From: Cupriavidus basilensis
Lineage (GTDB): Bacteria; Pseudomonadota; Gammaproteobacteria; Burkholderiales; Burkholderiaceae
Direction of reading: 5' to 3'
Length of the DNA stretch: 64,000 nucleotides
Assembly (NCBI RefSeq): GCF_000876015.1
Contig: NZ_BBQM01000028.1
Location: forward strand, 62,001-126,000
A program made the position numbers and the translations under genes. Positions within the stretch are counted from its first letter, which is position 1. Each line of letters begins with the position of its first letter. The notes under the pieces were generated by a model, which was given only the letters and a program-made list of their open reading frames with translations, did no database searches and had not been told where the DNA came from. Positions 32,624 through 41,157 of this stretch are shown here, in pieces.

Positions 32624-34051
32624 TCAGACCTGCGTGATGAACTTGGTCACGAGGTAGCCATCGAAGGTTTCCTGGCCGCCTTCGCTGCCGATGCCGGAGT
32701 CCTTGATGCCGCCGAACGGCGTTTCGGCCAGTGCCATGCCGAAGTGGTTGATGTTGACCATGCCGGCTTCGAGGCCGTTGGACACCAGCGTCGCGGTCTT
32801 GAGCGAGTTGGTGAACACGTAGGAGGCCAGGCCGAACGGCAGGCTGTTGGCGCGGCGCAGCACTTCCTCGGCGTCCTTGAAGCGCGTCACCGGCGCGACC
32901 GGGCCGAACGGTTCGTCGACCATCAGCTTGGCGTCGTCGGGCAGTTCCGTGACCACGGTGGGCGCGAAGAAGAAGCCCTTGTCGCCGATGCGCGAGCCGC
33001 CGGCGACCACCTTGCCGCCGCGGTGGCTGGCGTCGTCCAGGAACTGTTCCATCGAGGCGATGCGGCGCTCATGCGCGAGCGGGCCCATCTGGGTGCCGTC
33101 TTCCAGGCCGTCGCCGACCTTGACCGAGCCGATCACTTCGGTGAAGCGCGCGAGGAACTTGTCGTAGGCCTTTTCCTGGACGTAGAAGCGCGTCGGCGAG
33201 ACGCACACCTGGCCGGCGTTGCGCAGCTTGAAGCGGGCCAGCATCTCGGCGGCCGGCTCGATGTCGGCGTCGTCGAACACCAGCACCGGCGAGTGGCCGC
33301 CGAGCTCCATCGTCACGCGCTTCATGTGCGCGCCGGCCAGCGCGGCCAGCTGCTTGCCTACCGGCACCGAGCCGGTGAACGAGATCTTGCGCACGATCGG
33401 CGATTCGATCAGGTAGGTGGAGATCTCTCCCGGCACGCCCCACACGATGTTCAGCACGCCCGGGGGCAGGCCGGCGTCGTGGAACAGCTGGGCCAGCGCC
33501 ACCACGGCGCTGGGCGAATCTTCCGGGCCCTTCAGGATCAGCGTGCAGCCCGCGCCCACGGCCGCGACGATCTTGCGGATGGCCTGGTTGAACGGGAAGT
33601 TCCACGGCGTGAAGGCGGCGCACACGCCGATCGGCTCGCGCACCACGAGCTGGCGCACGTTGGGCTGGCGCGGCGGGATCACGCGGCCGTAGATGCGGCG
33701 GCATTCCTCGGCGTGCCATTCGGCATGCTCGGCGCAGACCATGACTTCGCCCACGGCCTCGGCCAACGGCTTGCCCTGGTCCAGCGTGATGTTGCGGCCG
33801 ATGTCCTTGGCGCGCTCGCGGCTCAGCTCGGCCACGCGGCGCAGGATCTTGGAGCGCTCCAGCGGCGAGGTCTTCTTCCAGCTTTCGAAGGCGCGCTGCG
33901 CCGCGGCCAGGGCGCGGTCCAGGTCGGCGCGGCTGGCGTGCGGCAGCTTGCCGAGCACTTCCTGGGTGGCCGGGTTGATGACGTCCTGCTCGCGCCGGTC
34001 CCCTCCCTTGATGAATTCTCCATCGATGTAGAGGGCGAGATCCTGGTACAT
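32624..34051 (-). CDS. NAD(P)-dependent aldehyde dehydrogenase, succinate-semialdehyde type
   Basis: The 475-residue protein is a full aldehyde dehydrogenase: TPWNFPFN with Asn151, glycine motif FTGSVPVG, general base Glu249 in MELGGHSP and nucleophile Cys283 in NAGQVCVSP. The pattern FGPV and NSLPFGLASYVFT near the end is typical of the GabD/succinate-semialdehyde dehydrogenase branch, though other short aldehydes are possible. ATG 34051 follows AGGAG. It is on the same strand as the IclR gene at 34207-35007, 155 bases after that gene's stop, so it may share the regulon of that IclR protein and the divergent CoA-transferase operon. A strong terminator follows. Confidence 0.87.
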   Translation of the reverse strand: MYQDLALYIDGEFIKGGDRREQDVINPATQEVLGKLPHASRADLDRALAAAQRAFESWKKTSPLERSKILRRVAELSRERAKDIGRNITLDQGKPLAEAVGEVMVCAEHAEWHAEECRRIYGRVIPPRQPNVRQLVVREPIGVCAAFTPWNFPFNQAIRKIVAAVGAGCTLILKGPEDSPSAVVALAQLFHDAGLPPGVLNIVWGVPGEISTYLIESPIVRKISFTGSVPVGKQLAALAGAHMKRVTMELGGHSPVLVFDDADIEPAAEMLARFKLRNAGQVCVSPTRFYVQEKAYDKFLARFTEVIGSVKVGDGLEDGTQMGPLAHERRIASMEQFLDDASHRGGKVVAGGSRIGDKGFFFAPTVVTELPDDAKLMVDEPFGPVAPVTRFKDAEEVLRRANSLPFGLASYVFTNSLKTATLVSNGLEAGMVNINHFGMALAETPFGGIKDSGIGSEGGQETFDGYLVTKFITQV

Positions 34052-34206
34052 GCCTTTTCTCCTGATTGTTGTGAGTGCGGCACTCCGGGGCGGTGGTGCC
34101 GCAGGTTGGCCGGGGCGATGACCGCCCGGGCCGGGAATTCCTGGCCGAAGCCGCAAGCTTAGCGCGTCGGGCCGATATCTGCAGCCCCCGGGCGCCGCCC
34201 GGCCGC

Positions 34207-35007
34207 TCAGCCGCGCCGCAGCGTGGCCATGCCGCGCGCGGCCAGCGCCAGCGCGCCGTGGCGCGCGCCGCCGCCGAGGCTGTCGGAGATCTCCGCCGCG
34301 GCGCCGCGCACCAGCTCGGCGAAGGCCTTGATCCGCTGCGGGCGGAAGCGCTCGGCGGGGCCGGACAGGCCGACCGCGGCGATCACCTGCCCATTGCCGT
34401 CGCCGATCGGCGCGGCCACGCCGCAGACGGTCTCGCGCCACTCGCCGCGGTTGACCGCGTAGCCCTGCTTGCGCACCCTGGCCATCTCCAGCAGGAACTG
34501 CGCGGGGTCGACGATGCTGTTGGGCGTGGACGGCACCAGCGCGGCCGACATCCGCTGCAGCGCGGCCTCGGGCTGGAACGCCAGCATGGCCTTGCCGGTG
34601 GCCACGCAGTGCGCCAGCGCGCGGCCGCCGATCTGCGTATAGGCGCGCACCGGGTTGGCGCTGTCGATCTTGTGCACGTAGACCACCTCGCCGCGGTCGA
34701 GCACGGACAGGTGGACGCTTTCGCCGCTGGCGTGCATCAGCTTGTCCATCCACGCCTCGGCATGGCGGCGCAGGTCCAGCCGCGCCAGCACCGCGGAGCC
34801 CAGCTCCCACAGCTTGATGGACGCGCTGTAGCCGGTGCCGGAGGCATCGCGGATCACGTAATTCATGTCGGTGAGCGCTTGCAGCAGGCGGTGCACGTTG
34901 CTCTTGGCCAGGCCCATGTGGGCGGCGATCTCGGTCAGGCCGAGCGGGCGCTCGCTGTGCGCGAGCAGCTCGACCACGCCGAGCCCCTTGATCAAGGTGT
35001 TGTTCAT
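34207..35007 (-). CDS. IclR-family transcriptional regulator
   Basis: The 266-residue protein has an N-terminal winged helix (KGLGVVELLAHSERPLGLTE, then AHMGLAKSNVHRLLQAL) and a C-terminal GAF-like IclR effector domain (VATGKAMLAFQPE, QGYAVNRGEW, GVAAPIGD, VGLSGP). Such proteins bind small acids or CoA-pathway intermediates and control adjacent catabolic genes. It is divergent from the CoA-transferase/dioxygenase/crotonase operon across a 159-base region that contains two copies of a palindrome and a -10 box, so it very likely controls that operon and itself. Confidence 0.88.
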   Translation of the reverse strand: MNNTLIKGLGVVELLAHSERPLGLTEIAAHMGLAKSNVHRLLQALTDMNYVIRDASGTGYSASIKLWELGSAVLARLDLRRHAEAWMDKLMHASGESVHLSVLDRGEVVYVHKIDSANPVRAYTQIGGRALAHCVATGKAMLAFQPEAALQRMSAALVPSTPNSIVDPAQFLLEMARVRKQGYAVNRGEWRETVCGVAAPIGDGNGQVIAAVGLSGPAERFRPQRIKAFAELVRGAAAEISDSLGGGARHGALALAARGMATLRRG

Positions 35008-35054
35008 GGGCGCGATGCCTCCGGCGGCGGCGGTGAGGGACCGGACAATGTCCG

Positions 35055-35079
35055 CGCATATGCGGGCAGCGCATATGCG
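35055..35079. promoter_or_regulatory. Two copies of a perfect 10-bp palindrome (IclR operator candidate)
   Basis: CGCATATGCG occurs at 35055-35064 and 35070-35079, 15 bases apart start to start. A second imperfect inverted repeat (CAAAT...ATTTG, about 35084-35111, with GGAAC/GTACC inside) follows. Both lie between the IclR gene and the CoA-transferase operon. Confidence 0.55.
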
Positions 35080-35121
35080 TTCTCAAATGTGGAACGATAG
35101 TACCGTATTTGGCAACGTCCC

Positions 35122-35127
35122 TATAAT
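35122..35127 (+). promoter_or_regulatory. -10 box of the CoA-transferase operon
   Basis: A perfect TATAAT lies 40 bases before the ATG at 35167. No good -35 hexamer is found 15-19 bases upstream, which suggests an activator-dependent promoter. Confidence 0.5.
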
Positions 35128-35166
35128 CCTCGCATCTTCCATGCATATCTTCCCGGTACTTTCCCG

Positions 35167-36345
35167 ATGAGCGATCTCCCGCAACACGACCTGCCGCTGC
35201 TGGGCGTCAAGGTGGTGGAATTCTGTACCGTCGCAGCCGGCCCGTTCTGCGGCATGCTGCTGTCCGACATGGGCGCCGAGGTGGTCAAGGTCGAGCCGCC
35301 CGACGGCGACACCCTGCGCCAGTGGCCGCCGCTGTCGGACGGCTACTCCGAGAATTTCGCCTCGCTCAACCGCAACAAGCAGTCGGTGGCGCTGAACCTC
35401 AAGGACCCGGCCGACCTCGCGCTGGCGCGCAGCCTGATCCTCGACGCCGACGTGGTGATCGAGAACAACCGCCCCGGCGTGATGGACCGGCTGGGCTTGG
35501 GCTACGCCAGCTTTCGCGAGGACAAGCCCGGGCTGGTGTACTGCTCGGTGTCGGCTTACGGGCAGAGCGGCCCGCGCGCCGGCGAGGGCGGTTTCGACCT
35601 GACCATCCAGGCCGCCGCCGGCGTGATGAGCGTGACCGGCGAGCCCGGCGGCGCGCCGGTCAAGTGCGGCGTGCCGCTGGCCGACTTCGCCTCGGGCCTG
35701 TACGGCGCGTTCGCCATCGCCAGCGCGCTGGCGCGCGTGCGCGCCGGCGGCGCCGGGGCCCACATCGACGTGCCGATGTACGGCTGCACGCTCGGCATCG
35801 CCGCGCTGCAGACCAGCGAGTATTTCGGCAACGGCCGCAGCCCGGCCAAGCTCGGCTCGGCCCATCCGCGCAACGCGCCCTACCAGGCCTTCCAGGCGGC
35901 CGACGGCTATTTCGCCATCGCCGCCGGCAACCAGAAGCTGTGGCTGGAAGTGGTGCGCGTGGTGGACCTGCCGGCGCTGGCGCAGGACGCGCGCTTCGCC
36001 ACCACGCGCGACCGCGCCGCCAACCAGGCCGCGCTCAAGGTCCTGCTGGAGGAGCGCTTCGCCACGGCGGGCGTGGACCACTGGATCGCCGCCTTCAACG
36101 CGGCCGGCGTGCCGCATGCGCGCATCAACGACTACGCCGCCGCGCTGGACGATCCGCAGGTCGAGCACATGGACTGGGTGCGACCGCTGACGCTGCCGGG
36201 CGGCCACCGCACGCGCACCTTCGCCTCGCCGCTGCGCTTCGACGGGCAGGGCCTGCCGATCCGCCGCGACCCGCCCGCGCTGGGCGAGCACAATGCGGCG
36301 ATCCGCGCGCACTACGAGAGCGGCGCCGCCGGCGCCGACGCCTGA
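35167..36345 (+). CDS. Family III (CaiB/BaiF) CoA transferase
   Basis: The 392-residue protein has the family signature from VVEFCTVAAGPFCGMLLSDMGAEVVKVEPP onward, NRNKQSVALNL, and the catalytic aspartate region GVPLADFASGLYGA. These enzymes move CoA between carboxylic acids through an aspartyl-CoA thioester. It is first of an operon with a thiol dioxygenase (20 bases on) and a crotonase. Known from the 3,3'-thiodipropionate pathway of Variovorax: a family III CoA transferase activates 3-sulfinopropionate, the product of 3-mercaptopropionate dioxygenase. The neighbour makes that substrate plausible here, but other acids are possible. The ribosome site is poor. Confidence 0.85.
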   Translation: MSDLPQHDLPLLGVKVVEFCTVAAGPFCGMLLSDMGAEVVKVEPPDGDTLRQWPPLSDGYSENFASLNRNKQSVALNLKDPADLALARSLILDADVVIENNRPGVMDRLGLGYASFREDKPGLVYCSVSAYGQSGPRAGEGGFDLTIQAAAGVMSVTGEPGGAPVKCGVPLADFASGLYGAFAIASALARVRAGGAGAHIDVPMYGCTLGIAALQTSEYFGNGRSPAKLGSAHPRNAPYQAFQAADGYFAIAAGNQKLWLEVVRVVDLPALAQDARFATTRDRAANQAALKVLLEERFATAGVDHWIAAFNAAGVPHARINDYAAALDDPQVEHMDWVRPLTLPGGHRTRTFASPLRFDGQGLPIRRDPPALGEHNAAIRAHYESGAAGADA

Positions 36346-36364
36346 CCTGCCTGGAGACACGGAC

Positions 36365-36970
36365 ATGAGCAACAACATCGAGCGGCTGCGCGAATTCGTC
36401 GCCACCGTCAGCCGCGTGGTGACGCAGGCCGAGCGCGACGGCAGCGGCGAGGCGGACGTGCTGGCGCAGGCCACGGCGGCGCTGTCGGCGCTGGTGGCGC
36501 ACGACGACTGGCTGCCCGAGGAAATGGCGCGCCCGCATCCGGTCTACTACCAGCAGCACCTGCTCTACGGCGATCCGCTCGACCGCTTCTCGCTGGTCAG
36601 CTTCGTGTGGGGGCCGGGCCAGCAGACGCCGGTGCACGACCACACCGTGTGGGGCCTGATCGGCATGCTGCGCGGCGCGGAGATCGACCAGCGCTACCGC
36701 GTCGAAGGCGGGCGCCTGGTCGCCGACGGCGAGCCGGCGCTGCTGTCGCCGGGGCAGGTGGCGGCGGTTTCTCCCACGCTCGGCGACGTGCATCGCGTGC
36801 GCAATGCGTTCGACGACCGCGTCTCGGTCAGCGTGCATCTCTACGGCGGCAACATCGGCCGCATCCGCCGCCATGTCTATGCCGACGACAGCGGCGCCAC
36901 CAAGCCGTTCGTGTCCGGCTATTCCAACGCGCTCGTGCCGAACCTGTGGGCGCCGGAGCCGAAGGCATGA
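36365..36970 (+). CDS. Thiol dioxygenase, probably 3-mercaptopropionate dioxygenase
   Basis: The 201-residue cupin has the three iron ligands of the cysteine dioxygenase family: His91 and His93 in TPVHDHTVWG and His143 in GDVHRV. It also has the Ser156-x-His158-x-Tyr160 triad (VSVHLYGG). The residue equivalent to the carboxylate-binding arginine of cysteine dioxygenase appears to be glutamine (YYQQHLLY, 61-67), and an arginine is present near 168; both are features described for bacterial 3-mercaptopropionate dioxygenases. The reaction is oxygen-dependent oxidation of the thiol to the sulfinate. ATG 36365 follows GGAG. The stop overlaps the crotonase start by 4 bases. Confidence 0.78.
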   Translation: MSNNIERLREFVATVSRVVTQAERDGSGEADVLAQATAALSALVAHDDWLPEEMARPHPVYYQQHLLYGDPLDRFSLVSFVWGPGQQTPVHDHTVWGLIGMLRGAEIDQRYRVEGGRLVADGEPALLSPGQVAAVSPTLGDVHRVRNAFDDRVSVSVHLYGGNIGRIRRHVYADDSGATKPFVSGYSNALVPNLWAPEPKA

Positions 36971-37719
36971 GCGAAGGCCAGGACATCCTGCTGATTGCCC
37001 GTGAAGACGGCGTCACGCGCCTGACGCTCAACCGCCCCGCGCGCGGCAACGCGCTCTCGCGCGAACTGGTGGCGGCGCTGTCGGCGGCGGTGGAGACCTG
37101 CCACCGCGACGGCACGCGCCTGCTGGTGCTGGAGGGCGCGGGCCGGCATTTCTGCACCGGCTTCGACCTCGGCGACCTCGACGCCGAGAGCGACGATTCC
37201 CTGCTCGCGCGCTTCGTGCGCGTGGAGCTGCTGCTGCAAAGCGTGCATGCCGCGCCGTTCGCCACGCTGGCGCTGGTGCAGGGCCGGGCGATGGGCGCGG
37301 GCGCCGATCTCGTGGCCGCCTGCGAGCAGCGGCGCGTGGAGGCGGGCAGCAGCTTCGCGTTTCCGGGCGCGGCGTTCGGGCTGGTGCTGGGCAGCGCGCG
37401 GCTGGCGCAGCTGGTCGGCGCGGCGCGCGCGCGCGAGTGGATCACCGGCGGCGGCGCGTTCGCCGCCGAGGCGGCGCTGGCCAGCGGCTTCGCCACCGGC
37501 GCGCTGGAGACCGGCGCAGCGGCGCGCGCCGCGGTGGTGGCCGAGCTCGCGCAGCGCGCGCGGCGGCTGGACCCCGCCACCCAGGCGGCCATCCATGCCG
37601 CCACGCGCGACGGCGCGGACAGTGCGGCGCGGCAGCTTGCCGACCTCGTGCATTCCGCCGCGCGGCCCGGCATCAAGGCGCGCATCGCGGCCTATCGCGC
37701 CGCGTCCGCCGGCGGCTGA
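36967..37719 (+). CDS. Crotonase-fold enoyl-CoA hydratase/isomerase family protein
   Basis: The 250-residue protein has the crotonase fold: LTLNRPARGNALS near the start, the oxyanion-hole stretches GRHFCTGFDL and GRAMGAGADL, and a helical C-terminus. The two glutamates that do hydration in true enoyl-CoA hydratases are missing: the first position is Asp114 (GAGADLV) and the second is Gly134 (FPGAAFG). It therefore should use its oxyanion hole for some other acyl-CoA reaction. It starts by ATGA overlap with the dioxygenase gene and ends the operon. In known 3-sulfinopropionate pathways the CoA ester is desulfinated by an acyl-CoA dehydrogenase-like enzyme; this gene stands where such a step would be. 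Confidence 0.8.
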   Translation: MSEGQDILLIAREDGVTRLTLNRPARGNALSRELVAALSAAVETCHRDGTRLLVLEGAGRHFCTGFDLGDLDAESDDSLLARFVRVELLLQSVHAAPFATLALVQGRAMGAGADLVAACEQRRVEAGSSFAFPGAAFGLVLGSARLAQLVGAARAREWITGGGAFAAEAALASGFATGALETGAAARAAVVAELAQRARRLDPATQAAIHAATRDGADSAARQLADLVHSAARPGIKARIAAYRAASAGG

Positions 37720-37748
37720 GCCGCACGGCGTTCGGGCTGGCACATGAG

Positions 37749-37776
37749 TGCCCCGGGGTGTCCCCGGGGCATTTTT
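37749..37776. terminator. Rho-independent terminator
   Basis: TGCCCCGGGG-TGT-CCCCGGGGCA forms a perfect 10-base stem followed by TTTTT. It ends the CoA-transferase operon and lies 22 bases before the end of the convergent gene. Confidence 0.92.
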
Positions 37777-37797
37777 CATGGGCCGGATGCGGCGCGG

Positions 37798-38139
37798 TCA
37801 GTTCCGCGTCGAGCCGCCCGACAGTTCCTGCCTGGCCGCCGCGTCGTTGGCCTTCTTTTCCGCGCTCCTGACCTGCTTCGCGGATTTCACGTCCTGCTTG
37901 TACTCGCGCTTCGCGGCCTTCCTGGTGGCGTTGTATTCGTCCGATGCCTGCTTGTTGGCCTCGCGGCGCTGCACCAGCGGGTCCTTGGGCGGCTCGACCT
38001 GGGTCATGCCGGGCGGCACGGCGGCGTTGGCATTGTCCGCGGGCATGGCCGGGGCCTGCGCGAAGGCGGCGGCGCACAGCAGGCCGGCGGAGGCGGCGGT
38101 GGCAACTTGCAGGAAGCGGATGGGCTGGTTCTTCGACAT
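37798..38139 (-). CDS. Small secreted Lys/Ala-rich protein
   Basis: From ATG 38139 (GAGGA before it on the minus strand) the product is 113 residues: a signal peptide (MSKNQPIRFLQ, hydrophobic stretch, AAAFAQAPA), a Pro-rich spacer, then a highly charged helix rich in Lys, Ala, Glu and Asp (EYNATRKAAKREYKQDV and so on), probably a coiled coil. No family was recognised; similar small periplasmic helix proteins are common in Burkholderiales. The longer frame upstream lacks a signal. Confidence 0.6.
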   Translation of the reverse strand: MSKNQPIRFLQVATAASAGLLCAAAFAQAPAMPADNANAAVPPGMTQVEPPKDPLVQRREANKQASDEYNATRKAAKREYKQDVKSAKQVRSAEKKANDAAARQELSGGSTRN

Positions 38140-38423
38140 GGCGGGTCCTCGCTGTTGGTGGATCGGTACAGATGCTGGCCGGGGACGGCGGTCCGAGGCA
38201 TTCCCCCGGCTTGCGCATTTCACCCCTGTTTGACCGGCGTTTTTCGCCGCGCGTGCCCCGATCCGGACATCTGCTTACAATTGGCCTGCCGTCCGACAGA
38301 CGGCCACCGACAAGACCTGTCGGCGGAGTGTGAGATAGTGGCCAGCGGGGGCGCACGGCCTCCGCCCGCGCACCCCGCGCGGGCACAAGAAACCACCAAG
38401 AACAGCACGAGACAGGCCGCGAC

Positions 38424-39971
38424 ATGCCGACCAGACACAAAGCGCAACTACTGACCACCGGCCCGATCGGGCGCACCCTGCTGCTGTTCTCGCTGCCCGT
38501 GCTGGGCAGCAACATCCTGCAGTCGCTCAACGCGTCGATCAACTCGGTGTGGGTGGGGCACTTCCTCGGCGAGGCGGCGCTGACCGCCACCTCCAACGCC
38601 AACATCATCCTGTTCTTCCTGCTCGGCGTGGTGTTCGGCATCAGCATGGCCAACACCATCATGATCGGGCAGGCGGTGGGCGCGCGCGACCTCGACGAGG
38701 CGCGCCGCGTGGTGGGCACCAGCACCGGCTTCTTCGTCGGGCTCTCGGTGCTGGCATCGGCGCTGGGCTACATCTTCACGCCGGCCATCCTCGCGGCGAT
38801 GGACACGCCGGCCGACGCCAGGCCGCTGGCCGAGAGCTACCTGCGCATCATCTTCCTGGCGCTGCCGTTCATGTATTTCTACAACTTCGTGATGATGACG
38901 CTGCGCGGCGCCGGGGATTCGCGCACGCCGTTCTACTTCATGCTGTTGTCGGTCGGGCTGGACGTGGCGCTCAACCCGCTGCTGATCTTCGGCATCGGGC
39001 CGCTGCCCGGGCTCGGCATCGCCGGCTCCGCGCTGGCGACGCTGATCGCGCAGCTGGTCAGCCTCGCGGCGATGCTGGCGGTGCTGTACCGCCGCGGCCA
39101 TTTCCTCGCGCTGCGCCGGCACCAGCTGGGCTACCTGCGCCCGGACTTCGCCATCCTGCGCGCGCTGGTGGCCAAGGGCCTGCCGATGGGCCTGCAGATG
39201 GTGGTGATCTCGTCGTCGGCGATCGTGATGATGTCGCTGGTCAACCGCTACGGCTCGCAGACCACGGCCGCCTATGGCGTGGCGTCGCAGTTGTGGACCT
39301 ACGTGCAGATGCCGGCGCTGGCGGTGGGCGCGAGCGTGTCGTCGATGGTGGCGCAGAACGTGGGCGCCGGCCTGTGGGAGCGGGTGGCGCGCATCACGCG
39401 CGTGGGGCTGCTGTTCAACCTGCTGATGACCGGCGCGCTGGTGGGCCTGATCTACCTGTTCAACCGCCATTCGCTGGGCCTGTTCCTGCCCGACGACGGC
39501 ACCGCGATCGGCATCGCGCAGCATATCAACGCGATCGTGCTGTGGTCTTTCATCCTGTTCGGCTTCACCATCGTGCTGTTCGGCACCGTGCGCGCCACCG
39601 GCGCGGTGATGGCGCCGCTGGTGATCCTGTTCGTCTCCATGTGGGTGGTGCGCCTGCCGTTCGCCTCGCTGCTGGCGAGCGACTATGGCGCCGACGCGGT
39701 GTGGTGGAGCTTTCCGCTGGGCTCGGTGGTGTCGGTGACGCTGGCGGTGGCTTACTACCGCTTCGGCAACTGGCGCGCCAGCCATATCCTGCCGGTGACG
39801 CCGGCGGCGCCGGCCCCGCGGCAGGAGTTCGCGCCGCAGGCGCCGGACACCAGCATGGGCACGCCGTGCGAAGAAGCCCTGAGCACGGCGGGCGCCGGCG
39901 AGGATGCCGACGAGGTGGCGGCGCTGGCGCAGGCCGCCGCCGGCGCGCCCGCCCGGCAGCACCCGCGCTGA
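38424..39971 (+). CDS. MATE-family efflux transporter
   Basis: The 515-residue protein has 12 predicted helices with the family repeat structure: LLLFSLPVLGSNILQSLNA and VWVGHFLGEAALTA in the first half and GLPMGLQMVVISSSAIVMM, GSQTTAAYGVASQLW in the second. MATE proteins export drugs or metabolites with Na+ or H+. About 55 extra residues at the C-terminus are Ala/Pro/Glu-rich and probably cytosolic. GAGACAGG before the ATG is a weak ribosome site. A MarR gene converges 14 bases after its stop and may be its regulator. Confidence 0.87.
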   Translation: MPTRHKAQLLTTGPIGRTLLLFSLPVLGSNILQSLNASINSVWVGHFLGEAALTATSNANIILFFLLGVVFGISMANTIMIGQAVGARDLDEARRVVGTSTGFFVGLSVLASALGYIFTPAILAAMDTPADARPLAESYLRIIFLALPFMYFYNFVMMTLRGAGDSRTPFYFMLLSVGLDVALNPLLIFGIGPLPGLGIAGSALATLIAQLVSLAAMLAVLYRRGHFLALRRHQLGYLRPDFAILRALVAKGLPMGLQMVVISSSAIVMMSLVNRYGSQTTAAYGVASQLWTYVQMPALAVGASVSSMVAQNVGAGLWERVARITRVGLLFNLLMTGALVGLIYLFNRHSLGLFLPDDGTAIGIAQHINAIVLWSFILFGFTIVLFGTVRATGAVMAPLVILFVSMWVVRLPFASLLASDYGADAVWWSFPLGSVVSVTLAVAYYRFGNWRASHILPVTPAAPAPRQEFAPQAPDTSMGTPCEEALSTAGAGEDADEVAALAQAAAGAPARQHPR

Positions 39972-39985
39972 GCGCCGGCGCCGAG

Positions 39986-40531
39986 TCAGTCGCCGGCCGT
40001 TTCCGTTTCCGCGGCGCCGTCCACGTCGGTGCCGCGCGCCAGTCCCGCCAGCCAGCGCCGCACCACTTCTTCCTCCTGCGCCGACAGCCCCGCGCGCAGG
40101 TGCGCCTCGTTGTGCAGCGCGCGTTCGCGGCAGCCTGCCAGCAGCGTCTCGCCGGCCGGCGTCAGCACGATGTTCTGGATCCGGCCGTGCACCGGATGCG
40201 GCTGGCGCCGGATCGAGCCGGCCTTCTCCAGGTTGGCGACGATCACGCTGACGGTCTGCGGCGTGAGCAGCGCCAGCCGGGCGAGGTCGGCATTGGACAA
40301 GCCGGGATAGGCGCCCAGCATGGTCAGCACCACGAACTGCGGCGGGGTGGCGCCCAGGTCGGCCAGCGCGCGCTCCAGGCGCAGGCGGTTGGCGGCGCCG
40401 GCCTGGCGCAGCAGGTAGCCGAGATAACCGGCCTCGCCGCGCTTGCCCTCGCCGGGGCGGGGAATCGCCGGGGCGGTGGCGGCCGGGTCGGTGGCGGCGC
40501 CCGCGTGGGCTGGCCGTGCGGTCTTGCTCAT
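39986..40531 (-). CDS. MarR-family transcriptional regulator
   Basis: The winged helix is clear: RLRLERALADLGATPPQF, then a helix-turn-helix with LSNADLARLALLTPQTVSVIVANLEK, and a wing with IRRQPHPVHGRIQNIVLTPAG. From ATG 40531 the protein has 181 residues; an ATG at 40558 is also possible, and neither has a good ribosome site. The N-terminal 30 residues are Ala/Pro-rich and may be disordered. It overlaps no other gene and converges with the MATE pump. Confidence 0.78.
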   Translation of the reverse strand: MSKTARPAHAGAATDPAATAPAIPRPGEGKRGEAGYLGYLLRQAGAANRLRLERALADLGATPPQFVVLTMLGAYPGLSNADLARLALLTPQTVSVIVANLEKAGSIRRQPHPVHGRIQNIVLTPAGETLLAGCRERALHNEAHLRAGLSAQEEEVVRRWLAGLARGTDVDGAAETETAGD

Positions 40532-41157
40532 GGTCGTCCGGGTTTGGGTGAAAGGCATGGAAGGGGGGGAAGCCGTGGCGCCGGCTGGCGCGCGTATTCG
40601 TGCTCTGAGATTATCGCAGAGCCGGCGCACCGCCGGCCTGCCGCCGCATATTGCCGCCCGCCGCCACCTGAAAGGCAATCGAAAGCTCTGTCTGTCATCG
40701 TGCGCCCGTGGTCGGGGTGGCAGCGTCGTGCGCCGCCTTTCAATCAGCTTTCAACGCGGCCGCCGCGCGGCTTCCGGCGCATGCCGGCGCCGCGTCGTTC
40801 CCCGCGTGACTTCCCGCGCCACGTCCCGCGCAGGCGCGCTTCGCCTGCGCGCCGCCGGCATCGCCGCCAGCCACGCGCCCGCATCCGGCGCGCGCGCGAT
40901 TTCTCCCTGTTTTCCCGCCGATTTCGCCCGATTCGTGAAAATGGATCACGTCGTGATATTTGTCGTTTGTGGTGAAGTTCCTCATGCATCGGTGATTACC
41001 CCTAAGTCAAGACAAATGAAAGCAAGCTGAAAGATCGCCTCTCTAAGGTTGCATCCATCCTGCAGGAGAGCCTTCACACCTGCCGATCAAACCGTCTGCG
41101 CATGCAAGAGCCTGCGCGCGCAGCCGGATGCTTTCACGTACTTTGAGGAGAATCGTT
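40532..41157. other. Intergenic region upstream of tctB
   Basis: About 626 bases without a supported gene. The first two thirds are very GC-rich (polyarginine frames on both strands are composition artefacts). The last 200 bases turn AT-richer (around 40920-41060) and probably carry the promoter of tctBA. No gene for a TctC binding protein is present. Confidence 0.55.

Noticed and set aside
40740..40989. Small minus-strand genes upstream of tctB
   Set aside because: Two overlapping frames in different phases, Arg/Ala/Gly-rich with no ribosome site, are composition artefacts.
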